DNA from: Arcobacter roscoffensis
GTDB lineage: Bacteria > Campylobacterota > Campylobacteria > Campylobacterales > Arcobacteraceae
DNA: 64,000 nucleotides
Assembly (NCBI RefSeq): GCF_024267655.1
Contig: NZ_CP100595.1
Span: forward strand, 2,542,001 to 2,606,000
Reading direction: 5' to 3'
Shown here: positions 16,889 to 26,163 of the stretch, one piece after another
How the letters are laid out: every line of letters begins with the position of its first letter
Numbering within the stretch: position 1 is the stretch's first letter
Notes under the pieces: model-generated
What the model was told of the DNA's origin: nothing
The model's database searches: none
The model's input: only the letters and a program-made list of their open reading frames with translations
Translations under genes and position numbers: made by a program

Positions 16889-17128
16889 CTACTTAGATAC
16901 CACTTGAATTTTATAAGAAATGCCATCTTTTGCTTTGCAACCATTTGCCATAGTTTTTAAAGCATTAATCATATTCCCATTCTTACCAATTAGTTTACCA
17001 ATATCAACGCTATTAGCTACAATTGTTATTTCTGCAAATGTATCATCAATCATCTCTTTATAAACCTTAATATCATTAGGTTCACTAACAATTAATTTTG
17101 CATAGTTTTCTATAAATTTAGTAATCAT
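16889..17128 (-). CDS. khpA: KH-domain RNA-binding protein (KhpA/YlqC family)
   Basis: A 79-residue single KH domain. The RNA-binding GxxG loop is in DIGKLIGKNGNMINALKTMA. Proteins of this family are found between rpsP and rimM in many bacteria and bind RNA, in some species as a partner of KhpB. The length and position are typical. It starts 16 bases after rpsP. Confidence 0.88.
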   Translation of the reverse strand: MITKFIENYAKLIVSEPNDIKVYKEMIDDTFAEITIVANSVDIGKLIGKNGNMINALKTMANGCKAKDGISYKIQVVSK

Positions 17129-17144
17129 TACTTATCTCAATAAA

Positions 17145-17372
17145 TTATTTAGCTGCTAATTTTTTAACTTTTTCAGATGGCTTAGCACCAACACTTAACC
17201 AATAGTTATATCTTTCTTCATCTAATTTTAATACTTTTGGCTCAGCTACTGGGTTAAAGTATCCAATTGATTCAATCCATCCTGAATCTCTTCTTTTTCT
17301 TGAGTCTGTTACAACGATTCTGTAAAATGGTTTCTTGTTTCTACCCATTCTAGTTAATCTAATTACTGTCAT
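17145..17372 (-). CDS. rpsP: 30S ribosomal protein S16
   Basis: A 75-residue protein starting [20 protein letters not shown], the S16 signature, and including [18 protein letters not shown]16 supports 16S rRNA 5'-domain folding. It follows ffh by 85 bases, a conserved pairing in bacteria. Confidence 0.97.
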   Translation of the reverse strand: MTVIRLTRMGRNKKPFYRIVVTDSRKRRDSGWIESIGYFNPVAEPKVLKLDEERYNYWLSVGAKPSEKVKKLAAK

Positions 17373-17457
17373 GTTATTTTCCTTTAATTTGTTTACTATT
17401 ATAGTATTGAATTCTGAACTCCAAAAAGTTCACAGCTCAATACTATTAAGTGTGTTG

Positions 17458-18810
17458 TTATTTTGGTATTTTTGGCATCCCGCCAGGTCCCATTTGAGAC
17501 ATCATATTTTGAAGGCCTTTCATTCCACCTTTTGATGAAAGTTTTTTAGCCATTTTTGAAGCATTTTTAAATTGTTTCAAAATTTTATTTATTTGCATTT
17601 CTGTTAAACCAGAACCTTTTGCAATTCTTTTCTTTCTAGAAGCATTCATTAAACTTGGTTGCTCTCTCTCTTTTGGAGTCATTGAAGCAATTAAAGCTTT
17701 AATTCTTTTAATTTCATCAGAGTTTTCAAAATCCATATCTTTTAATGGTCCAGCCATTTGAGAAAGTCCTGGAATCATTCCAATAATAGATTTCATTGAA
17801 CCTAATTTGCTCATCATAGAAAGTTGATCTAAGAAATCATTAAAGTTAAACTCACCTTTTTTAATTTTCTTAGTTACTTCTTTTGCTTTTTTCTCATCAA
17901 TTACAGCAGATGTTTTTTCAGCTAAACCTTCAATATCTCCTGCACCCATTAATCTAGATACAATTCTATCAGGAATAAATACTTCAAGGTCTGGCATTTT
18001 TTCACCAATACCAACAAATCTTAATGGAATTCCTACTTGATGTGCAATAGATAAAGCAACTCCACCTTTTGTATCTCCATCATATTTAGAAAGAATTACA
18101 CCATCAATTCCAATTTTCTCTTTAAATGTAGTTGCTGTTTTAGTTGCATCATGTCCTGTTAATGAATCAGCTACATAGAAAATTTCATCCACTTTAATAG
18201 AGTCTCTAACTTCTTTTAATTGAAGCATTAACTCTTCATCAATTGCAAGTCTACCAGCTGTATCTACTAATAATACATCATAATGTTCAGCTTTTGCTTT
18301 TTCTTGTGCTGCAATTGCAATTTTCACTGGATCTTTTTCATTGTCATCAAAGTAAATATCAACTTCAACCTGCTCAGCAATTTGTTTTAATTGCTCTACG
18401 GCTGCTAATCTTTGTAAGTCAGCTGCTGCTACTAAAACTTTTTTCTTTCTTTGTTTTAAATAGTTTGCTAATTTACCTGTAGTTGTAGTTTTACCTGACC
18501 CCTGAAGTCCTGTCATTAAAATCGTTGTTGGAGGAGTATTTGAGAATACAAAACCTTGGTTACCATCAGTAGTTAAAAGTTTTGTTAATTCATCTTTTAA
18601 AGCATTTAAGAAAGAGTCCTGCCCTATTCCATTTTTCTTTGTTTCTAATTCAACAGCAGTAATTAACTCTTTTGTAGTCTTATGATGTACATCAGATTTT
18701 AATAAAGATTTTCTTAGTTCTGTTACTGCTTTTTTTAATGAGGCAGCATCATCTTTATGTCTTATTTTATTAACTGCACTTCTTATTGAACCGGTTATTG
18801 AATCAAACAA
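17458..18810 (-). CDS. ffh: Signal recognition particle protein Ffh
   Basis: A 450-residue SRP54-type GTPase. The N domain is followed by the G domain with P-loop GLQGSGKTTTTGKL, DTAGRLAIDEEL and SKYDGDTKGGVAL. The Met-rich M domain (MSKLGSMKSIIGMIPGLSQM to the end) holds the 4.5S RNA binding helix with SGLTEMQINKILKQF. It targets nascent inner-membrane proteins. The length is normal. It has its own -10 at 18841-18846. Confidence 0.97.
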   Translation of the reverse strand: MFDSITGSIRSAVNKIRHKDDAASLKKAVTELRKSLLKSDVHHKTTKELITAVELETKKNGIGQDSFLNALKDELTKLLTTDGNQGFVFSNTPPTTILMTGLQGSGKTTTTGKLANYLKQRKKKVLVAAADLQRLAAVEQLKQIAEQVEVDIYFDDNEKDPVKIAIAAQEKAKAEHYDVLLVDTAGRLAIDEELMLQLKEVRDSIKVDEIFYVADSLTGHDATKTATTFKEKIGIDGVILSKYDGDTKGGVALSIAHQVGIPLRFVGIGEKMPDLEVFIPDRIVSRLMGAGDIEGLAEKTSAVIDEKKAKEVTKKIKKGEFNFNDFLDQLSMMSKLGSMKSIIGMIPGLSQMAGPLKDMDFENSDEIKRIKALIASMTPKEREQPSLMNASRKKRIAKGSGLTEMQINKILKQFKNASKMAKKLSSKGGMKGLQNMMSQMGPGGMPKIPK

Positions 18811-18840
18811 AACGAAACTCCATGATTTTAAATTTTGTGG

Positions 18841-18846
18841 ATTATA
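18841..18846 (-). promoter_or_regulatory. Promoter -10 element for ffh-rpsP-khpA-rimM
   Basis: TATAAT on the minus strand (AGTATAATCC) about 31 bases before the ffh ATG and downstream of the 18927-18949 terminator, so it probably opens the ffh operon. Confidence 0.55.
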
Positions 18847-18926
18847 CTTATTAAATACTTCAAGTAAGGTTAAAGAAGGTGTAAATTAAGTTTTTTTTCA
18901 GAAATAATATTGACGATATTTATTTT

Positions 18927-18949
18927 AAAAGCCCATATATAGGGCTTTT
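18927..18949. terminator. Intrinsic terminator after the pseudouridine synthase gene
   Basis: AAAAGCCC (18927-18934) and GGGCTTTT (18942-18949) form a GC-capped 8-bp stem with A and T flanks, 34 bases past the stop codon at 18983. It separates the glyQ-to-pseudouridine-synthase unit from ffh. Confidence 0.75.
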
Positions 18950-18982
18950 ATTTATATGTATAAAATCATACAAGCTTAATTT

Positions 18983-19738
18983 TTAATTAAACTCATACAC
19001 ATTGAATTCTCTAGGCTCTCTAGCTTCAAATTCGTAGTCTAAAATTTTAGTCTTTTTTGAATGAAGTAATACTCTATTAATATTAGGTGCTACTTTTCCA
19101 TAAACTGCATCACCAATGATAGGTAAACCAACAGAGTTTAAATGAACTCTAATTTGATGTGTTCTACCTGATTCAATTACTACTTTAACTTTTGACTTTC
19201 TTCCTTCTACTAACATTGGATAAATAGTTGTTTTTGCAGGCTTACCTTTTTTAGTATCAATCTTAGATTTAGCACTACCTTTTCTTTCTCTTGTAGTTAA
19301 AATTGGTTTATCAATTTCAATCTCATCAACCACTCTACCCTCAACTATTGCAACATACTCTTTGTAAACTCTATTTGCTGCAAACTCTTTAATAGCTTTT
19401 ACTCTAAACTCTTCTGTTTTTGCAAACATCATTACACCTGATGTCTCTTTATCAAGTCTGTTTAAAAGTATTGCATCTTTAAATTTCTTTGATACTTCAT
19501 CTGCTGTTAAGAATGCAGGTTTATCAACAGCAATGATATTATCATCTTGAAAAAGTACTTTTACTTCATTTGGTAATTTAACACTAAATTTTGTATCAGT
19601 GCTAATCTCACCTCTTGCTATCATTACTTTTTTACCCTCAGCTCTTACTAAACCCTTATCTATTAAATCTTTTGCTTTTGAATTAGACATGTTTTCTTGT
19701 TTTGCTAATACTTTATATGCTTTATCATAAGTTGCCAT
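18983..19738 (-). CDS. RluA-family 23S/tRNA pseudouridine synthase
   Basis: A 251-residue enzyme with a short S4-like N terminus (SNSKAKDLIDKGLVRAEGKKV). The catalytic domain has LLNRLDKETSGVMMFAKT, where the Asp of RLD is the catalytic residue, then VYKEYVAIVEG and GRTHQIRVHLNSVGLPIIGD, the RluA signature. It converts uridine to pseudouridine in RNA; the target base cannot be read from sequence. Its start overlaps waaA by 14 bases. Confidence 0.88.
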   Translation of the reverse strand: MATYDKAYKVLAKQENMSNSKAKDLIDKGLVRAEGKKVMIARGEISTDTKFSVKLPNEVKVLFQDDNIIAVDKPAFLTADEVSKKFKDAILLNRLDKETSGVMMFAKTEEFRVKAIKEFAANRVYKEYVAIVEGRVVDEIEIDKPILTTRERKGSAKSKIDTKKGKPAKTTIYPMLVEGRKSKVKVVIESGRTHQIRVHLNSVGLPIIGDAVYGKVAPNINRVLLHSKKTKILDYEFEAREPREFNVYEFN

Positions 19739-20873
19739 TTATTTCCTTTATTATAGGTTCTAATGAACCTATTTTTGTTAATTGTGATTTTTCTAAAGTA
19801 TCTAATTTATATAAATACTCACCTAATTGTTCATTTTCAATTAAATAGTAGTTCTCTACACACTCAAAAAGTGGTTTTTGATTAAATATATTCTGACCAC
19901 TTATTATTTTACATGAAAAATATGCAGGCTCAATTGGGTTATGTCCTCCAATTTTTTCAAAAGCACCACCTAATACAACAGTATCTGATATTGCAAAAAT
20001 TTCATTTAAGATACCCATTTTATCTATGAGTATTATATCTGATTCAAAATTCTGCTTTGTAGAAAACTTATGATATGAAATATCACTATTTTCAACAAAC
20101 TCTTTTATTAGTAAATCTACTTTTTCAAATCTCTCTGGATGTCTTGGAACTATTAAAAGTTTCCCAAAAGATTTTTTATAAGCATTTAATACTAACTCTT
20201 CTTCTTTTTCATGTGTACTTGCTGCTGTTATAACATTTGAATCTAATTTATCAAAAATGTTTTCAACTTTTGGAAGTTGAGCTAATTTAATATTACCTAT
20301 AACTTCCACATTTTTTGCACCTAAACTTTCCAACCTTTTTTTATCAACTTGGCTTTGTGCAAATACTTTATCAATATTTTCAAAAACCTTTTTATAAAAA
20401 AATGATAATTTCTTATATGAATTATAAGACCTATCTGAGATTCTCGCATTTATTAAAAAAGTCTTTGCACCTTTTGCTTTTGCACACAAAAACAACATAT
20501 ACCAAAGTTCAGCTTCCATAACAACTAAAACCTTTTGTTTATTTACCCAAAATGGTAAAAAAATCTCAAAAGGTAAATACCTTACATTTGAAGTAGATTT
20601 TTCTGCTTCTTCATAACCTGTATTTGTAATTACTGAAACATTAGCAAGAGTGCTAAATTCATCAAGTAAAGGTTTAATTGCTTTTGTTTCTCCCATAGAA
20701 CATGAGTGAAACCACACACCATTTTCTTTAAACTTTTTATTACTCTTCAAAAAAAATTTTGCTGGAATTGCTTCTTTATATTTTGTAGTTCTTGATTTAT
20801 AAATTAAATAAGGTAGTGCAAGTATATATATTACAAAAAGTAATATGTAATAGAATATACTAAAAAGGCTCAA
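19725..20873 (-). CDS. waaA: 3-deoxy-D-manno-octulosonic acid (Kdo) transferase WaaA
   Basis: A 382-residue GT30 enzyme that adds Kdo to lipid A at the inner membrane. An N-terminal membrane anchor (IFYYILLFVIYILALPYLIY) precedes the KdtA domain with GVWFHSCSMGETKAIKPLL (usual WxHxxSVGE). The GT-B acceptor half has RISDRSYNSYKK, and the donor half has AASTHEKEEELVL and VVLGGAFEKIGGHNPIEPA. It starts 2 bases after flgZ. Confidence 0.93.
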   Translation of the reverse strand: MSLFSIFYYILLFVIYILALPYLIYKSRTTKYKEAIPAKFFLKSNKKFKENGVWFHSCSMGETKAIKPLLDEFSTLANVSVITNTGYEEAEKSTSNVRYLPFEIFLPFWVNKQKVLVVMEAELWYMLFLCAKAKGAKTFLINARISDRSYNSYKKLSFFYKKVFENIDKVFAQSQVDKKRLESLGAKNVEVIGNIKLAQLPKVENIFDKLDSNVITAASTHEKEEELVLNAYKKSFGKLLIVPRHPERFEKVDLLIKEFVENSDISYHKFSTKQNFESDIILIDKMGILNEIFAISDTVVLGGAFEKIGGHNPIEPAYFSCKIISGQNIFNQKPLFECVENYYLIENEQLGEYLYKLDTLEKSQLTKIGSLEPIIKEINGNL

Positions 20874-20875
20874 AA

Positions 20876-21622
20876 TTAAGCCTCTTCAGTTTCATCTTCT
20901 TTATATAGAATTCTTCCACAGTGTGGACAGTTGATAATCTCTTCTGACTTTATTACTTCTGCATATGTCTTATCATTGATTTTCATATAACATCCATAAC
21001 AAGCTTGTTTTTTTACAGGAACTACAGCTGAGTCTTTTGCCCATCTTTTAATTTTTTCATAGAAAGTTAAAATTTTATTATCAAATTTCTCTAATAATTC
21101 ACTTCTTTCTTGGTAAACTACATTTCTTTCTTTATTAATTTCTTCAATTGTATTATCAACAGCTAATTGAATATCTTTAATAGATTCTTCTTCTTCAGCA
21201 AGATTTTCTTGAAGTTCTTTTAATGTTTCTTCTTTAGCGCTTGCTAAAGTATCAAGTCTTTCAATCTCTTCATTTGCAAATGAAATTTGTTCTTTTGCTA
21301 TTTCTTCTTCTAACTGTAAAGCTTTTAACTCTTTTTCAGTTTGAATGTCTTTATTTTTCTTAGCAATATCTTCTAATTTAGACTTTAACTCTGCTAAATG
21401 GATATTGTTTTTTGTTCTTTTAGATTTGATTTCATCAATTTCTAAATAAATGTCATTTATTGATTTTTTAATTGACTCTGCTGTTTCAATAAATGTTGCT
21501 AATTTTGCCTTTTCATTTTCGATTTTAGGCTCAAACATACTAATTGCTTTATCAAACTTTGATAACTTGATTAGATCCTGTAAATACTTATTCAACCGTT
21601 TCTCCTTGTTTAAAAAACTCAA
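20876..21622 (-). CDS. flgZ: Coiled-coil/zinc-ribbon protein, FlgZ (HP0958) family
   Basis: A 248-residue protein with a long antiparallel coiled coil (residues about 15-175) and a C-terminal zinc ribbon. The ribbon has two cysteine pairs, CYGCYMKIN and CPHCGRILY. This is the architecture of HP0958/FlgZ, which in Helicobacter pylori stabilises sigma-54 RpoN and binds flagellin mRNA. It lies between a Nif3-like gene and waaA, as in Campylobacter. The start overlaps the Nif3 gene by 35 bases. No sigma-54 promoter elements were recognised in the flagellar genes here, so its role may be RNA-related. Confidence 0.8.
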   Translation of the reverse strand: MSFLNKEKRLNKYLQDLIKLSKFDKAISMFEPKIENEKAKLATFIETAESIKKSINDIYLEIDEIKSKRTKNNIHLAELKSKLEDIAKKNKDIQTEKELKALQLEEEIAKEQISFANEEIERLDTLASAKEETLKELQENLAEEEESIKDIQLAVDNTIEEINKERNVVYQERSELLEKFDNKILTFYEKIKRWAKDSAVVPVKKQACYGCYMKINDKTYAEVIKSEEIINCPHCGRILYKEDETEEA

Positions 21623-22349
21623 ATGGATTTTTTGAAGCTGTTATTATAGCTTTTAATTCATTTTTTTTCAAATATTCTGAAAGTAGCGACTCTAAAAGCT
21701 CACTAAAAAATCTTTCACTCTCATAATGCCTTATATCAATTAAAGAAATTCCTCTTGCTTTTGCTTCCATTGCATCATGATATTTTATATCACCTGTTAA
21801 GAAACAATCAGCTTGAACTTCTCCCAATAAAGACATTCCTGCCCCTGTAACAATAGCAACTTTTTTAATTTCATCACTACATTTAACTGCTTTTGTTGTT
21901 TTTAGATTTAGTTTTGCAGATACATACTTTACTAAATCTTCAAATTTCATATTTACATTTGAATATGAAATAAACTCTTCACTATTTAAAATATCAAAAC
22001 CTAAAACTTCATTTATTACATATTTGTTTAAATGTGTTTTATCAATATTTGTATGCATTGAAATCAAAGCAATATCTTTTTTAATCAATTGCTTTAAAAT
22101 CTTAGTTGTATACGAGTCATAATTAACTCTTTTAAGTCCTGAAAAAATCAATGGATGATGTGTGATTATTAAACTATTTTCTTCTATTTGATCAACTAAA
22201 GCTTCATCTAAATCAATACTAATATGTACTTCTTTAATTTCATCTTCCATTGAACCAACTAATAAACCTGAATTATCCCATTTTTCTTGAAGCTCAAAAG
22301 GAGATAGTTCATTTAAATAGTTATAAATATCTTTTACTTTCAAATCCAA
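21588..22349 (-). CDS. Nif3-like dinuclear metal centre protein
   Basis: A 253-residue member of the Nif3/YbgI family (sometimes called GTP cyclohydrolase I type 2). Visible motifs are WDNSGLLVGS near the start, LIITHHPLIFSGLK (metal-binding His pair), SMHTNIDK, and near the C terminus DIRHYESERFFSELL with the second metal-binding His and Glu. The biochemical role is unsettled in the family. It lies between glyQ and flgZ with 3-base spacing to glyQ. Confidence 0.88.
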   Translation of the reverse strand: MDLKVKDIYNYLNELSPFELQEKWDNSGLLVGSMEDEIKEVHISIDLDEALVDQIEENSLIITHHPLIFSGLKRVNYDSYTTKILKQLIKKDIALISMHTNIDKTHLNKYVINEVLGFDILNSEEFISYSNVNMKFEDLVKYVSAKLNLKTTKAVKCSDEIKKVAIVTGAGMSLLGEVQADCFLTGDIKYHDAMEAKARGISLIDIRHYESERFFSELLESLLSEYLKKNELKAIITASKNPFEFFKQGETVE

Positions 22350-22352
22350 GCC

Positions 22353-23291
22353 TTATGCAAATAGTTCTGGTTTTGTTTCTTTTAGATCAGCCAAAGCTTT
22401 TTTAGCCGACTCACTTCCCACTTTTTCTAATCTTTGAACTTCTTGTTCTTTATATAAAACAGCACAACCTTGTGCTAATTCTCTAACTTTTAAGATATAG
22501 TTTTGTCTTTCAGTAACAGAAATAGCTTTTCTTGCATCTAAAGTATTAAAAGCATGCGAAGCTATCATACATTGATCATAAGCTGGAAGAGGAAGCCCTG
22601 CTTCTAAACAAGATTTACACTCATTAAATGCATCATCAAAGTGTCTAAATAACATATCAGTATTAGCTACTTCAAAGTTATATTTAGAAAATTCATATTC
22701 ATCTTCTTTATGAACATCAGCATAAGTTGTAATACCATGAGCATTTTCATTCCATACAATATCAAATACTGAATCAACACCTTGTAAATACATAGCAAGT
22801 CTTTCAGTTCCATATGTAATTTCAACAGCAACTGGATCACAAGGAAGACCTCCTACTTGTTGGAAGTAAGTAAATTGAGTAACTTCCATACCATCAAGCC
22901 ATACTTCCCATCCAAGACCCCAAGCTCCAAGAGTTGGTGATTCCCAGTTATCTTCAACAAATCTAATATCATGTTTAGATAGATCTAAACCTAAGTACTC
23001 TAAAGATTGTAAATATAAATCTTGAATATTGTCTGGACTTGGTTTAATTAAAGTTTGAAACTGATAATAAGCTCCAAGTCTGTTTGGATTTTCACCATAT
23101 CTTCCATCAGTTGGTCTTCTACTTGGTGCAACATATGCAGTTGACCAAGGAGTTGAGTCTAAACTTCTTAAAATTGTTGCTGGATGAAATGTACCAGCAC
23201 CTGCTGGAATATCATAAGGTTGAACAATATTACAACCTTGATTAGCCCAGAACTCTTGTAATTTTAATAGAATTTGTGAAAATGTAACCAT
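22353..23291 (-). CDS. glyQ: Glycine-tRNA ligase alpha subunit
   Basis: A 312-residue catalytic subunit of the tetrameric glycyl-tRNA synthetase. Class II motifs are visible: [47 protein letters not shown] and [20 protein letters not shown]. The beta subunit glyS is not in the window, so the subunits are encoded apart. A -10 element and a structured 166-base leader precede it. Confidence 0.97.
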   Translation of the reverse strand: MVTFSQILLKLQEFWANQGCNIVQPYDIPAGAGTFHPATILRSLDSTPWSTAYVAPSRRPTDGRYGENPNRLGAYYQFQTLIKPSPDNIQDLYLQSLEYLGLDLSKHDIRFVEDNWESPTLGAWGLGWEVWLDGMEVTQFTYFQQVGGLPCDPVAVEITYGTERLAMYLQGVDSVFDIVWNENAHGITTYADVHKEDEYEFSKYNFEVANTDMLFRHFDDAFNECKSCLEAGLPLPAYDQCMIASHAFNTLDARKAISVTERQNYILKVRELAQGCAVLYKEQEVQRLEKVGSESAKKALADLKETKPELFA

Positions 23292-23404
23292 TAATTTATT
23301 TCCTACTTGTAAATTTTCAAAACCATAGATCTAACAATAATTAAATAAATCTGTTTTATTACATCCATGCTTTTGATTGTTTATTTTTAGTATTTTAAAA
23401 GAAG

Positions 23405-23447
23405 TAGACTAGATATCAAGGGTGATGTCTTTAGGATAAATAGTCTA
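23405..23447 (-). ncRNA. Structured 5' leader hairpin upstream of glyQ
   Basis: In the leader RNA TAGACTA pairs with TAGTCTA (7 bp). After a 2x2 internal loop TATC pairs with GATA (4 bp), closing a 17-base loop. It lies about 10 bases after the likely start set by the -10 at 23464-23469, and about 110 bases before the glyQ ATG. It could be a regulatory leader, an attenuator or a small RNA. It matches no riboswitch family that I can recognise. Confidence 0.4.
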
Positions 23448-23463
23448 GTTCATAAAGTGTAAG

Positions 23464-23469
23464 ATTATA
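23464..23469 (-). promoter_or_regulatory. Promoter -10 element for glyQ
   Basis: TATAAT on the minus strand, touching the stop codon of the glycosyltransferase gene. The implied start near 23457 gives a leader of roughly 166 bases. Confidence 0.5.
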
Positions 23470-24774
23470 TCAAAATGTTTCTAATAGTTTTATAATCTTT
23501 GATGTTTTAAGTTTTTTCCAAGATTCAAATCTATAAAAAGTCAAGGAATCGTTTTCAAAAATAAATTTAGACATACTCTTTGATGAGTCTTCAATCTTAA
23601 TAGCTTTTACATAGTCATAATACTTAATTAATTCATCAATTTTTGAACTTGTAGAAATAACCACAGTTGGTATCATAAAAGCATCACTTAAATGCATTGT
23701 TGCAGTATGAGTTGTCACCATACAATCCACACATGATACTATATAAGTCAAGTCTTGAAAAGTTTGTGAATCTCTATTAAGATTAACTAATCTATCATCT
23801 TTAAATTTTGAATCAATATTTAAAGTTGTCACTATCAAATAATCTTCATTTTTCTTAAGTAATTCTTTCAATATTTTAACAGCAAACTCTTGAGGAATAC
23901 TCTTTTTAGGATCAGCTGAATAAGGATGATATAAAAGAAGTTTACCTTTTCTTTTTAATTTTGTAAGTTTAAGTTTCAACTCATCTTTTACATTAACTTT
24001 TTCGATATTAATTTGATTATACTTATCATATTTACTTATCTTATTAAAATCAATTCCGAACTTATATAACCAAGCATCTATATGATTTAACTCACTATAA
24101 TAACTTGTATTTTTGCTAACCATACTATTATCAACAAAATAATCATAAGTACAAAATCTTTTAACATTTAAACTTAAGGGATGAACTTTGTTTATAAAGT
24201 CTTGATTTAAATATATTTGTTTATCCCTTGAGAAGTAAGTATTATTTGAAGCATTTAAATATACATCAAGTATAACCTCATCATAAACTTCTTTTAACTT
24301 ATTGTAAAAGATTCTAAGTGCTGTGCAAGAACATATCATTTGCCCTATAGTATGACCTAAACTTCCTATAAAAGCTACATTTATCTTTGATTTTTTAATA
24401 GTTAATTGTTTAAATAAATCTACTTTTTGATTATCTTGTAAAAAACTTTCAACATTTGATTTATCATTTATAAAAAACTCACTACTATCTTGTTTATATT
24501 TTGCATAGTTTAGATGTTCATTTTCATTTGAAATACCAAGCTCAATTGGAAAATCTTCCAATTGTCTTATTTTATCTTCTTTTAAAAGTCGCGCATGATA
24601 TAGTTTTGCATCTACATTTTTAAAAACTGTTTTTAAATCTTCAAAATCATCATATGTTGTGATATATGCTGTTTCATTATTTAAATCAGATGGCATTTTA
24701 AATTTAAAATACTTTACTAAAGTGCCATCTGTTGTTTTAACATTGATATTTTGAGTTACTCTAAAAAAAACCAT
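23470..24774 (-). CDS. GT9-like (heptosyltransferase-type) glycosyltransferase
   Basis: A 434-residue protein. The first 130 residues are unrecognised. A GT-B core follows: NVAFIGSLGHTIGQMICSCTALRIF at about residue 133, then LLLYHPYSADPKKSIPQEFAVK, and SCVDCMVTTHTATMHLSDAF with PTVVIST. The last matches the acceptor-donor cleft pattern of GT9 heptosyltransferases (usual DSGxMHLAAA...PTV). It may act on lipopolysaccharide or on flagellin glycans; substrate unknown. It lies between a U32 protein and glyQ, a position that in Campylobacter holds other genes, so it looks like a lineage-specific insertion. Confidence 0.6.
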   Translation of the reverse strand: MVFFRVTQNINVKTTDGTLVKYFKFKMPSDLNNETAYITTYDDFEDLKTVFKNVDAKLYHARLLKEDKIRQLEDFPIELGISNENEHLNYAKYKQDSSEFFINDKSNVESFLQDNQKVDLFKQLTIKKSKINVAFIGSLGHTIGQMICSCTALRIFYNKLKEVYDEVILDVYLNASNNTYFSRDKQIYLNQDFINKVHPLSLNVKRFCTYDYFVDNSMVSKNTSYYSELNHIDAWLYKFGIDFNKISKYDKYNQINIEKVNVKDELKLKLTKLKRKGKLLLYHPYSADPKKSIPQEFAVKILKELLKKNEDYLIVTTLNIDSKFKDDRLVNLNRDSQTFQDLTYIVSCVDCMVTTHTATMHLSDAFMIPTVVISTSSKIDELIKYYDYVKAIKIEDSSKSMSKFIFENDSLTFYRFESWKKLKTSKIIKLLETF

Positions 24775-24785
24775 TTATGTAAAAA

Positions 24786-26066
24786 CTATACCTCTTCAGT
24801 GTTTTCTACTCTTAACATTGTTAAGTAAGGTAGTTTTCCTGGTAGTTGAATCTTATTAGTATTTCCACTATGAACAGAGTCTAATTCTTTATTTGTTTCA
24901 GTTAAAATTTTATTAAAATTCACATAGTAAATACCATTTTCATTTTTATAAATTTTACCTATTTCATTTTCACACTCTTCAATAACTGCACCTCTTGGTG
25001 CAAAAATCTCTACATCATTACCCGGGTAAATTTTGTATTTACACATAAAGTGATTTTCATCTTCAGTTACTAGTCCACTTACTTCATAAGAACCTGTTGA
25101 TAGAGCATACTCGTGATTTTGTGTAGTTGTTTTTTCAAATGGTCTATGAACTAAATAAGCATCAGTAAAGCCTCTGTTTTTAGTAGTGTGTAGTTCTCTT
25201 TGATACTTTTCTGCTTTAAATTCACCTGCATAATAATCATCAATAGCTTCTCTATATGCATTAGCTGTAACTGCGGCATAATAAGGTGATTTTGTTCTAC
25301 CCTCAATCTTAAGTGAGTCAACTGCACCTGAATCTAATATTTCTTGAATATGTGAAGCTAAGTTCATATCTTTTGAATTAAAGATATAAGTTCCAACACC
25401 TGGTTCTTCTTCTAATCTAAATAATGTATTTTGGTTTGTACTTTCTGCATATAATGTATATTCAAATCTACAGTCATTTGCACATGAACCTCTATTTGGA
25501 ACCCTACCACTTTGAACTGCTGATACTAAACATCTTCCAGAATATGCAAAACACATAGAACCATGTACAAAAATCTCAATCTCCATATCAGGTAAATGCT
25601 CTTTGATTTGTTTAACATCTTTAAGAGAAATTTCTCTTGCTACAACAATTCTTTTTACACCTAAGTCCCAGAATACTTTTGCATCTAAATAGTTAAGTAC
25701 ATTTGCTTGTGTTGATAAGTGAACATCAATATCAGGAGCAATTTCTCTACAAAGTTTAACAACTCCTGGTGCTGCTACGATAAAACCATCTGGTTTTACT
25801 TCTGCCATTTTTTCAATATGTTTTGTAAGTAAATCTATTTGATTATTAAAAGGAAAACCATTGATTGTTGCATATACTTTTTTGCCTCTTGCATGTGCAT
25901 AATCAATTCCCTCTTTAAATGTTTCAAATGTAAACTCTTTTCCAGCTCTAATTCTTAAACTAAAATGACTAACACCTGCATAAACAGCATCAGCACCATA
26001 GTTAATAGCAATTTTTAATTTTTCTAAATTCCCTGCGGGGGAAAGTAGCTCTACTTTTTCGCTCAT
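24786..26066 (-). CDS. U32 peptidase-family protein (TrhP/YegQ-like tRNA hydroxylation factor)
   Basis: A 426-residue protein starting VELLSPAGNLEKLKIAINYGADAVYAG, the U32 signature. The conserved cysteine region is MCFAYSGRCLVSAV, then NRGSCANDCRFEY, likely metal or Fe-S ligands. DSLKIEGRTKSPYY is also typical. Members of this type (TrhP/YegQ) are needed for 5-hydroxyuridine in tRNA wobble positions rather than for proteolysis. A homologue lies near glyQ in Campylobacter, as I recall. The C-terminal domain contains NDVEIFAPRG, consistent with the family's barrel. Confidence 0.85.
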   Translation of the reverse strand: MSEKVELLSPAGNLEKLKIAINYGADAVYAGVSHFSLRIRAGKEFTFETFKEGIDYAHARGKKVYATINGFPFNNQIDLLTKHIEKMAEVKPDGFIVAAPGVVKLCREIAPDIDVHLSTQANVLNYLDAKVFWDLGVKRIVVAREISLKDVKQIKEHLPDMEIEIFVHGSMCFAYSGRCLVSAVQSGRVPNRGSCANDCRFEYTLYAESTNQNTLFRLEEEPGVGTYIFNSKDMNLASHIQEILDSGAVDSLKIEGRTKSPYYAAVTANAYREAIDDYYAGEFKAEKYQRELHTTKNRGFTDAYLVHRPFEKTTTQNHEYALSTGSYEVSGLVTEDENHFMCKYKIYPGNDVEIFAPRGAVIEECENEIGKIYKNENGIYYVNFNKILTETNKELDSVHSGNTNKIQLPGKLPYLTMLRVENTEEV

Positions 26067-26163
26067 AAAAATCCTTTAATAATATTTATCAATTGTATAT
26101 ATTTTCTAAAATCTGGAATTATATCGAATTTTGCCATAAATATAAATTTAAAATTAAATTTAA

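Noticed and set aside
23405-23447. glyQ leader as a T-box or known riboswitch
   Set aside because: No T-box sequence, specifier loop or terminator/antiterminator pair is visible, and it matches no riboswitch core that I recognise.
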